DNA of 47,423 nucleotides, from contig DYOR01000009.1 in the NCBI GenBank assembly GCA_020720385.1, positions 1 through 47,423 of the forward strand, read 5' to 3'. Shown here piece after piece: positions 41,374-47,423 of this stretch. How positions within the stretch are numbered: position 1 is the stretch's first letter; each line of letters begins with the position of its first letter. The stretch comes from Rubrivivax sp. Its GTDB lineage: Bacteria; Pseudomonadota; Gammaproteobacteria; Burkholderiales; Burkholderiaceae_C. A program made the position numbers and the translations under genes. The notes beneath the pieces were generated by a model. The model did not search any database, was not told where the DNA came from, and saw only the letters and a program-made list of their open reading frames with translations.

Positions 41374-42354
41374 GTGGTCACCCTGCCGGGGGCAGATCCC
41401 GAGTCCATCCGCGTCGCCGCGGCACGCCTGGCCGCAGGCGGGCTGGTGGCCTTCCCCACCGAGACGGTCTACGGCCTGGGGGCACGCGCCGACGACGACG
41501 CCGCCGTGGCGCGCATCTTCGCGGCCAAGGGCCGCCCGGCCGAACACCCGCTGATCGTCCATGTGCCGGACGTGGCCGCGGCACGTGAGTTCGCTGCCGA
41601 TCTGAGCGATGCCGCGCTGCGCCTGATGGCCGCATTCTGGCCTGGGCCCCTCACCGTGATCGTGCCGCGGCGCGCCGGCCGTGGCCAGGCGGCAGCGGGG
41701 GGGCAGGCGAGCATCGGCCTGCGCATGCCGGCGCACCCGGTGGCTTTGGCGCTGCTGCGCGAGGCGGCTCGCCTGGGCGTGACCGGCGTGGCGGCGCCCA
41801 GTGCAAACCGCTTCGGCCGCGTCAGCCCGACCGCCGCCGCGCATGTGCGCGCCGAGTTCGGCGCGCAGCTCATGGTGCTCGATGGTGGCGCCTGCGACGT
41901 GGGCATCGAATCGGCCATCGTCGACTGCACGCGCGCGCGGCCCGCGCTGCTGCGGCCCGGGCAGCTCACGCCCGCGCGACTCGAGGCCGTGCTCGGCGGC
42001 CCGCTGGCGCCGGCGGACGCCGCCTCGCCGCGGGCCTCGGGCACGCTGGCCTCGCACTACGCGCCCGCCGCGCCGGTGCGTCTGTTCGATGCCGCCACGC
42101 TGCAGGCGCGTTGCCGCGGGCCGGCCGCCGCGGCCGGGACGGTGGTCGGGGTATATTCCCGCCTCGCGCCCGAAGCAGGGCCGGGCTGGCTCCACCGGGC
42201 CATGCCGGCCGATGCCGCGGGGGTGGCGCGCGAGTTGTTCGCGGTGCTGCGAGAGTTCGACGCAGCTGGCGTGTCGGCCATTTGGGTCGAGCGGCCGCCG
42301 CCGGGCCCCGAGTGGGACGGTGTTCGCGACCGCCTCCAACGCGCGGCGGCCTGA
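41374..42354 (+). CDS. tsaC: Threonylcarbamoyl-AMP synthase (Sua5/TsaC)
   Basis: TsaC makes threonylcarbamoyl-AMP for the t6A37 tRNA modification. The 326-residue protein has the YrdC domain (about 1-195; GGLVAFPTETVYGLGA, KGRPAEHPLIVHV, APSANRFGRVSPT) and a C-terminal Sua5 domain (about 230-320), so it is the longer Sua5 type. GTG at 41374 is preferred over TTG at 41371 by spacing to GAGGCGG. Its partner TsaB is encoded about 3 kb downstream. It probably belongs to the purEK transcript. Confidence 0.95.
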   Translation: MVTLPGADPESIRVAAARLAAGGLVAFPTETVYGLGARADDDAAVARIFAAKGRPAEHPLIVHVPDVAAAREFAADLSDAALRLMAAFWPGPLTVIVPRRAGRGQAAAGGQASIGLRMPAHPVALALLREAARLGVTGVAAPSANRFGRVSPTAAAHVRAEFGAQLMVLDGGACDVGIESAIVDCTRARPALLRPGQLTPARLEAVLGGPLAPADAASPRASGTLASHYAPAAPVRLFDAATLQARCRGPAAAAGTVVGVYSRLAPEAGPGWLHRAMPADAAGVARELFAVLREFDAAGVSAIWVERPPPGPEWDGVRDRLQRAAA

Positions 42355-42395
42355 AGCCGCGGCCACCCCAGGGCACCCCCGATTCCGGAGCAAAG

Positions 42396-43352
42396 ATGAT
42401 CTTCAGCAGCAAGGCCACTCCACGATGGCACCGTGTCGTGGCTGGCTTCCTCGCCGCGGCGGCGCTCGCCCTGGTGGCGTCGTGCGGTGGCAGCACCACG
42501 CAGTACGACCCGTTCGTTCCCAAGCGCTTGATCGTCTTCGGCGATGACCTCAGCACGCTGGCGCAGGACGGGCGCAAGTACGCCGTCAACGGCCTCGACG
42601 CCAACAGCACCATCGACTGCAGTGTCGAGCCGATCTGGGTGCAGTCGATGGCCTCGCTCTATGGCTTCGCCTTCGCCGAATGCAACCCCACCGCGGTGGC
42701 TGAGCCGCAGGCGCTGATGCGCGCCTTTGCCGGGGCCAAGGCGGCCGACGTGACGGCCCAGGTCGAGGCCCAGGTGGCGGCCGGCGGTTTCCGCGACAAG
42801 GACCTGGCCACCGTGCTGGTGGGCATGAACGATCTGCTGGAGCTCTATGCCCAGTTCCCCGGCCGTGCCGAAGCCGACCTCGCCGCCGAGGCCGGCGCGC
42901 GCGGCCGGCAGGTCGCCGCGGTGGTCAACCGCCTGGTGGACCTCGGCGTGAAGGTGGTGGTCTCGGACCTGCCCGACCTGGGCCTGACGCCGCTTGCGCT
43001 CAAGCAGGTGACGCTCTCGGGCGACACCGATCGCGCCGCGCTGATGACACGATTGACGACCGCGTTCAACGAGCAGCTCGGCGTGAACGTGGTGCTCGAT
43101 GGCCGCTTCGTCGGCCTGGTGCAGTCGCAGCTGCGCTTCCAGGCCATCGCACGTTCCCCGGCCGCCTTCGGCCTGACCAACATCACCAGCGGGGCCTGCG
43201 CCGTGCCGCTGCCCTTGTGCACCACCGCCACCCTGGCCACCGATGCGCTCGCCGGCACCTACCTGTGGGCCGACGACACGCGCCTGTCCAGCGGCGGGCA
43301 GCAACAGCTCGCCACGCTGGGCATGGACCGCGCGCAGCGCAACCCGTTCTAG
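42396..43352 (+). CDS. Degenerate GDSL/SGNH-like lipoprotein
   Basis: A 318-residue protein with a signal peptide and lipobox LVASC (Cys30), so it should be a lipoprotein. It has the SGNH layout: block I reads FGDDLS (49-53) instead of FGDSLS, so the nucleophile Ser is Asp. The oxyanion motif is kept (VGMNDLL), and the last block reads WADDTRLSSGGQ where a catalytic His is expected after DxxT, here Arg. The ribosome site GGAG lies 7 bases before ATG 42396. It follows tsaC after 41 bases. Probably non-hydrolytic or altered in chemistry. No active-site rescue by another residue is visible. Confidence 0.8.
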   Translation: MIFSSKATPRWHRVVAGFLAAAALALVASCGGSTTQYDPFVPKRLIVFGDDLSTLAQDGRKYAVNGLDANSTIDCSVEPIWVQSMASLYGFAFAECNPTAVAEPQALMRAFAGAKAADVTAQVEAQVAAGGFRDKDLATVLVGMNDLLELYAQFPGRAEADLAAEAGARGRQVAAVVNRLVDLGVKVVVSDLPDLGLTPLALKQVTLSGDTDRAALMTRLTTAFNEQLGVNVVLDGRFVGLVQSQLRFQAIARSPAAFGLTNITSGACAVPLPLCTTATLATDALAGTYLWADDTRLSSGGQQQLATLGMDRAQRNPF

Positions 43353-43390
43353 GGCCTGCGAGCCTCGTGCGACGGGCCGAAGCGCACCGG

Positions 43391-43669
43391 CTAGCGCTTG
43401 CGCCGCGACTGGCGGCGTTCGACGACGATCTTGGTCGTCAGGATCGTCGCCGCCAGCGCCAGCGTCACCGTGTTGGCGAGCACGATGGGCCACTGGCCCA
43501 GCGCCACGCCGTAGGCCAGCCACAGCGCCACGCCGAGCGTGAACGCGCTGTACATGCCCAGCGAGATGCCGCTCACGTCGCGCGTGCGCAGAGTGAGCCA
43601 GGCCTGCGGCAGGAAGGACGCGGTGGTGAAGGCGGCGGCGAGGTAGCCGAGGGTGTCGGATAGGGTCAT
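43391..43669 (-). CDS. SemiSWEET family (PQ-loop) small membrane protein
   Basis: A 92-residue protein with three membrane helices (about 5-24, 38-56 and 62-82). The PQ motif sits in ASFLPQAWLTLRTRDVSGISL, and FTLGVALWLAYG follows. This is the three-helix SemiSWEET unit, which dimerises to move sugars; the substrate is unknown. The start at 43669 fits the family; a longer upstream reading overlaps the end of dacB. It is convergent with the GDSL-like gene (38-base gap) and follows dacB by 28 bases. Confidence 0.92.
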   Translation of the reverse strand: MTLSDTLGYLAAAFTTASFLPQAWLTLRTRDVSGISLGMYSAFTLGVALWLAYGVALGQWPIVLANTVTLALAATILTTKIVVERRQSRRKR

Positions 43670-43697
43670 GGGCAGGGGCGTGAACGTCGGGGCCGGC

Positions 43698-45167
43698 TCA
43701 GCGCGCCGGTGCATCGCGCATTGTCCATCGCACCAGGGCATCGAGCACCGGGCGCGCGCCCGAAGCCCGCGGGTGGTTGACGATGGCCACGAGCACGTAG
43801 CGCCGGCCGCTGTCGGCCAGCACGTAGCCCGCCACGCCCGCCACGTCGCGCAGCGAGCCCGTCTTGAGGTGGGCGCGGCCGGGTGTGGCCTGCGAGCGCC
43901 GCAGCGTGCCGTCCAGCCCCGAGACCGGCAGCGAGGACATGAGCTCGCTCATCGTTGGGCCGGCGTAGTCCTGCAACAGGAGCTGCGCCAGCCGCCCCGC
44001 GCTGATGCGCGTGTGGCGCGACAGGCCCGAGCCGTTGTCGATGACGACTTCGTCGCCGCCACGGCCGTCGGCGCCACCGCCTTGCTGCGCCAGCCAGCGC
44101 GCGAGCCACTCGCGCCCGGATTCGGGCGTGACCGCTGTGCCGGGCGCGGCCTGCAGCGCCAGGGTGAGGAGCAGTTGCTGCGCCATCAGGTTGTTGCTGT
44201 ACTTGTTCATGTCGCGCACGAGCTCGGCCAGCGCGGGCGAGCGCAGCTCGAAGCTCGGGCTGGTGTCGTGCGGCGCCGTGCCGGTGTGCACGCCGCCCTG
44301 CAGCTGGCCGCCCATCTCGCGCCACAGCGTGGCGAGCAGGCGCGTCTCGAAGGTGGCGGGTTGCGGGTCGGCCACCGGCCAGGCGCTCTCGCCGCAGGCG
44401 CTGGCGTAGCTGCCGGCAAAGCGCGTCAGGCCCGGCTCGAAGCTCGCCTTGAGCGTGCCGCGCCAGTCCTGGCACGGGCCGGCCGACAGCGGCACCGTGC
44501 GCTGCACGCGCGTGCCGTCGAGCCGTGGCTCGACGAGCACGTGCGCCACGCCGGCGGCGCGGTCGGGCACGAAGGTGTAGAGCACCGAGCGGAAGTTGAA
44601 GAGCAAGGCCGCCGGCTGCACGTTGTAGGGCCGCAGCGGCTCGCCGTCGAACTCGCCCGGCGCAACCTCGGCCACGGCGAAGGCGCCCTGGTCGAGCACG
44701 ATGTCGCCGCGGATCTCGCGCACGCCGTGCTGCTGCAGGCGCCGCAGCAGCAGCCACACGCGCTCGAGCACGAACTTGGGGTCGCCGCTGCCTTTGATGA
44801 AGACCGAGCCTTCGAGCACGCCGTCGCGCAGCGGGCCGGCGAGCCACACCGGCGTGGTCCAGGTCCAGGCCGGGCCCAGGTGATCCAGCGCCGCGGCGCT
44901 CACCAGCAGCTTGGCCAGCGAGGCCGGGTTGCGCGGTTGCTTGTCCTGCCAGCGCAGCACGTCGCGGCCGCTGCCGACCTCGGCGACGACCACCGAGATC
45001 GCCTCGGGTGCGATGCCCGCCTGCTGCAGGGCCTGAAGCGCCTCGGCGGGCAGGACCTTGGCTGCTTCAGCCGGGCCCACGACCCCGGCGGCCGCCACGG
45101 CGAACAGGGCCGCGGCGCGCGCGAGCGTGGCCATGGTGGCTGCGTAGACCCTGGACATGGCGGCCAT
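43698..45167 (-). CDS. dacB: D-alanyl-D-alanine carboxypeptidase / endopeptidase DacB (PBP4-type)
   Basis: DacB trims and cleaves peptide cross-links in the periplasm. The 489-residue class C protein has an N-terminal signal (start ambiguous among ATG 45167, 45158 and 45134; about 35 residues to the AEA cleavage site). The active-site motif is PASLAK (Ser83 and Lys86 from the first Met), the SxN motif is KYSNN, and the KTG motif is HLKTGS. A large insertion (about 100-320) is typical of class C. It diverges from tsaB with 24 bases between. Confidence 0.95.
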   Translation of the reverse strand: MAAMSRVYAATMATLARAAALFAVAAAGVVGPAEAAKVLPAEALQALQQAGIAPEAISVVVAEVGSGRDVLRWQDKQPRNPASLAKLLVSAAALDHLGPAWTWTTPVWLAGPLRDGVLEGSVFIKGSGDPKFVLERVWLLLRRLQQHGVREIRGDIVLDQGAFAVAEVAPGEFDGEPLRPYNVQPAALLFNFRSVLYTFVPDRAAGVAHVLVEPRLDGTRVQRTVPLSAGPCQDWRGTLKASFEPGLTRFAGSYASACGESAWPVADPQPATFETRLLATLWREMGGQLQGGVHTGTAPHDTSPSFELRSPALAELVRDMNKYSNNLMAQQLLLTLALQAAPGTAVTPESGREWLARWLAQQGGGADGRGGDEVVIDNGSGLSRHTRISAGRLAQLLLQDYAGPTMSELMSSLPVSGLDGTLRRSQATPGRAHLKTGSLRDVAGVAGYVLADSGRRYVLVAIVNHPRASGARPVLDALVRWTMRDAPAR

Positions 45168-45191
45168 GATCGCACGACATAAACTCGGCGC

Positions 45192-45947
45192 ATGCCTCCC
45201 CCGTCAGAGCCGACGCCCGCTGCCCGCGTGCTTGCGTTCGATACCTCGACTGAGCGGCTGGCGGTGGCGCTGCAGGCGCCAGGCAAGGCCTTCGCGGTGA
45301 ACGCCGAAGGCGGCGCGGCGGCCTCCAGCACGCTGCTGCCGCACGTGCACGCGCTGCTGGCGCGCGCCGGCGTGGCGCTGGCGGACCTCGATTTCATCGC
45401 CTTTGGTCGCGGGCCGGGTGCCTTCACCGGGCTGCGCACGGCCTGCGCCGTGGCCCAGGGCCTGGCGCTCGGGCTGGGCCGACCGGTGCTGCCCATCGAC
45501 AGCCTGCTCATCGTCGCCGAAGACGCGCGTGCCCAGGCCGGCACGGCGCAGGCCTTCGACGTCGGCGTGACCATGGACGCGCGCATGGGCGAGGTCTACG
45601 CCGCGCGCTACGCCTGGCGCGACCGGCAGTGGCAGGTGCTGCAGCCGCCGGGGCTCTTCAGCTTGCAGGATCTGGGCCGGATCTGGGCCGGCGCGCGCAT
45701 GCACGCCCTGGCCGGTTCGGCTTTGGCGGCGTTCGGCGAACGCCTGCCCGTGCCGGCGGGCCCGGTGCGCTGGGAGCAGGAAAGGGACCGCGCCGCGGCG
45801 CTGCTGCGCCTGGCGCTGCAGGCGGCCGCCGGCGGGGCCGGCGTGGACGCCGCCGCGGCCCTGCCGCTGTACCTGCGCGACAAGGTGGCATTGACCACCA
45901 GTGAACGCGAGGCTGCGCGTGCGGCCAGCGCCGCGGACGTGCGATGA
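45192..45947 (+). CDS. tsaB: tRNA threonylcarbamoyl adenosine modification protein TsaB
   Basis: TsaB supports TsaD in the t6A complex. The 251-residue ASKHA-fold protein has VLAFDTSTERLAVAL, LLPHVHALL and GRGPGAFTGLRTACAVAQGL. It lacks TsaD's metal-binding His pair, as expected. It overlaps rimI by an ATGA. Together with tsaC in the same window, two of the t6A genes are present; TsaD and TsaE are not. Confidence 0.96.
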   Translation: MPPPSEPTPAARVLAFDTSTERLAVALQAPGKAFAVNAEGGAAASSTLLPHVHALLARAGVALADLDFIAFGRGPGAFTGLRTACAVAQGLALGLGRPVLPIDSLLIVAEDARAQAGTAQAFDVGVTMDARMGEVYAARYAWRDRQWQVLQPPGLFSLQDLGRIWAGARMHALAGSALAAFGERLPVPAGPVRWEQERDRAAALLRLALQAAAGGAGVDAAAALPLYLRDKVALTTSEREAARAASAADVR

Positions 45948-46438
45948 ACGCGCTGCTGCAGCCGCGCTGGGTGTGCCGGGCGATGGCGCCGGCCGACCTC
46001 GAAGCCGTCCTGGCCGTGGAGAGCGCAGCCTACAGCCATGCCTGGACGTGGGGCAACTTCGTCGACTCGCTCACTGCGGGCTACCTGGCGCAGGTGCTCG
46101 AAGCGCCGCAGGCCGGGCTGGTGGGCTATTTCGTGGCCATGCCCGGCGTGGACGAACTGCACCTGCTCAACGTCACCGTGGCCCCGGCCTGGCAGGGCCA
46201 GGGCCTGGGGGGGTACTTGCTCGACCGCGTGCAGGCCGCGGCGCGTGCGCTGGGCGCGGCCACGCTGTGGCTCGAAGTGCGGCGGGGCAACCTGCGCGCG
46301 CAGGCCCTGTACCGCCGCCGCGGCTTCGTCGAGGTGGGTCTGCGCCGCGGCTACTACCCCGCCGCCAGTGCGCAGCGCGAGGACGCCGTGGTGATGAACC
46401 TGGTGCTGCAGCGCGGAGGCAGCGATGCGCTGGAGTGA
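45944..46438 (+). CDS. rimI: Ribosomal-protein-alanine N-acetyltransferase RimI
   Basis: RimI acetylates the N-terminus of ribosomal protein S18 and related substrates. The 164-residue GNAT protein has the acetyl-CoA loop VAPAWQGQGLGGYLL near residue 83 and YRRRGFVEVGLRRGYYP near 122. It is coupled to tsaB and overlaps the next gene by 14 bases. The tsaB-rimI pair is common in bacteria. Confidence 0.94.
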   Translation: MNALLQPRWVCRAMAPADLEAVLAVESAAYSHAWTWGNFVDSLTAGYLAQVLEAPQAGLVGYFVAMPGVDELHLLNVTVAPAWQGQGLGGYLLDRVQAAARALGAATLWLEVRRGNLRAQALYRRRGFVEVGLRRGYYPAASAQREDAVVMNLVLQRGGSDALE

Positions 46439-47300
46439 GCGCCAGCAGGCCATGCTGCGCCAGATGGGGCTGCGCGTGTGGCCAGCGGCCTTGCCTGGCG
46501 CGGCCGTCGCGCCGGAGCGGACCGCCGCGCGCGCGCCGCGGCCGCAAGCGGGCGTGTCCGCGAATCCCGCGCCGGCCACAGGCACGCCGCGCGCCGTGCC
46601 GCCAGCCGGCATGCCGCGGCTTGCCCCGACCGCCGGGACCGTCGGGACCGTCGGGACCGCCGGGGAGGTGCCCACGCCGGGCGCGCGCGCCGACCTCGCC
46701 GGCCTGGATTGGGACGCGCTGCGCCAGGCCGTCGCCAATTGCCGCGCCTGCGGGCTGTGCGCCAGCCGCACGCAGACGGTCTTCGGCGCCGGCCATCCCC
46801 AGGCACGGTGGATGGTGGTCGGCGAGGCCCCGGGCGAGGCCGAGGACCGCCAGGGCGAGCCCTTCGTCGGCCCCGCCGGGCAGCTGCTCGACCGCATGCT
46901 CGCCGCGCTGGCGCTGACGCGTTCCAGCGATGGCGCCGCCGCGCCGGCACAGCGCGTCTACATCGCCAACACGCTGAAGTGCCGGCCGCCGCGCAACCGC
47001 AACCCCAGCGCCGAGGAAATGGCCCTGTGCGAGCCCTTCCTCGTGCGCCAGATCGAACTGCTGCAGCCGCGGCTCATCCTCGCCATGGGGCGCTTTGCGG
47101 TGCAGGCGCTGCTGCGCAGCGACGAGCCCGTGGGCCGGCTGCGTGGCCGCGTCCATCGCTACCAAGGGGTGCCCCTGGTGGTGACCTACCACCCGGCGTA
47201 TCTGCTGCGCAACCCGGCCGACAAGGCGCGCGCCTGGGACGACCTGTGCCTGGCCGCGCAGGTGGCCGAGGACGCCGCCGTGGCATCGGGGCCCGCATGA
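46425..47300 (+). CDS. Family 4 uracil-DNA glycosylase
   Basis: A [4Fe-4S] uracil-DNA glycosylase that removes uracil in base-excision repair. The 291-residue protein has an N-terminal region (about 1-90) of low-complexity Ala/Pro/Thr sequence. Then come CRAC, the active-site block GEAPGEAEDRQGEPFVGPAG, the later cluster Cys residues in LKCRPP and ALCEPF (15 apart), and TYHPAYLLRNP. The long N-terminal linker is typical of the betaproteobacterial form. Three GGGACCG(T/C)C micro-repeats (46635-46661) encode TVG units in it. It overlaps rimI by 14 bases. Confidence 0.94.
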   Translation: MRWSERQQAMLRQMGLRVWPAALPGAAVAPERTAARAPRPQAGVSANPAPATGTPRAVPPAGMPRLAPTAGTVGTVGTAGEVPTPGARADLAGLDWDALRQAVANCRACGLCASRTQTVFGAGHPQARWMVVGEAPGEAEDRQGEPFVGPAGQLLDRMLAALALTRSSDGAAAPAQRVYIANTLKCRPPRNRNPSAEEMALCEPFLVRQIELLQPRLILAMGRFAVQALLRSDEPVGRLRGRVHRYQGVPLVVTYHPAYLLRNPADKARAWDDLCLAAQVAEDAAVASGPA

Positions 47301-47423
47301 GTCGGGGCGGGCCGCCCGGGCAGGCGCATTCCCCCTTGGCGGGAGCGCGCACTGCGCGTAGGGTGCGGCATGGTGCCCCCACGCTCACTTCGTTCGCTGC
47401 CGCGCGCCAGAGTCGCGCGGCCC
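47301..47423 (+). repeat. Intergenic repeat at the window end
   Basis: After the glycosylase stop the sequence resembles the purE-purK gap (GGGCCGCCCGGGCAGGCGCATTCCCCC, then TTGGCGGG), and ends with CCCCCACGCTCACTTCGTTCGC. The open frame from 47297 to the window end is probably chance. No gene is supported. Confidence 0.5.

Noticed and set aside
47297..47423. Open frame continuing to the window end from ATGA at the glycosylase stop
   Set aside because: The sequence matches the intergenic repeat at purE-purK, so an open frame here is probably chance.

Overview
The window is about 47 kb of a GC-rich (roughly 70%) bacterial chromosome. Gene content and gene order point to a betaproteobacterium of the order Burkholderiales, probably near the Comamonadaceae / Rubrivivax-Leptothrix group. 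Pointers are pilBCD-coaE-zapD-yacG, rplU-rpmA-obgE-proB, rppH opposite proS, ubiX-grxD, hemA-prfA-prmC, ffh-ypjD-PP0621-pilSR-ampD, nrdAB, an H1-like Lys/Ala protein, purEK-tsaC and tsaB-rimI-udg. The species cannot be fixed from sequence reading alone. About 49 protein genes and two tRNAs fill the window. No gap between genes exceeds 300 bases; the longest are 32916-33194, 36066-36328 and 37526-37776, and all three are described below.

Layout. 1-106: end of a SIS-domain sugar-phosphate protein. 141-5159 (minus): a DUF1631 protein, groEL and groES (with a CIRCE operator and a dual-looking promoter), yacG, zapD. 5255-9805 (minus): coaE and the type IV pilus genes pilD, pilC, pilB. Then tRNA-Pro and ispB (minus). 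11243-14083 (plus): rplU, rpmA, obgE, proB. rppH (minus) faces proS plus a lytic transglycosylase (plus). 17191-22170 (minus): ubiX, grxD, a small outer-membrane protein, prmC, prfA, hemA. A 93-residue membrane protein diverges from hemA. 22445-24356 (minus): miaB, a secreted protein translationally coupled to it, and tRNA-Met. ftsY (plus) faces a DUF2726 protein and ffh (minus). 27823-32915 (plus): ypjD-like, PP0621-family, pilS, pilR, ampD. 33195-37525: nrdA and nrdB behind a clear NrdR-controlled promoter. Then an H1-like DNA-binding protein, an AT-rich TPR-like gene, purE, purK, tsaC and a degenerate GDSL lipoprotein. A SemiSWEET protein and dacB (minus) are followed by tsaB, rimI and a family 4 uracil-DNA glycosylase (plus).

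How the genes work together. Most are housekeeping: protein folding (groESL), translation (L21, L27, ObgE, ProS, RF1 and its methylase PrmC, MiaB, TsaB/TsaC/RimI), SRP targeting (Ffh and FtsY, both in the window), CoA, haem, quinone and purine synthesis, deoxyribonucleotide supply, and wall recycling. The type IV pilus motor and peptidase (pilBCD) and its two-component regulator (pilSR) are both present, about 19 kb apart.

No defence island, prophage, CRISPR array or insertion sequence was seen. The strongest anomaly is the AT-rich TPR-like gene at 38388-39488 in otherwise GC-rich DNA. Other points of interest are a GDSL-type lipoprotein that appears to lack both its nucleophile and its catalytic histidine, structured RNA between groES and groEL, and a recurring intergenic element near purE/purK and at the window's right end.
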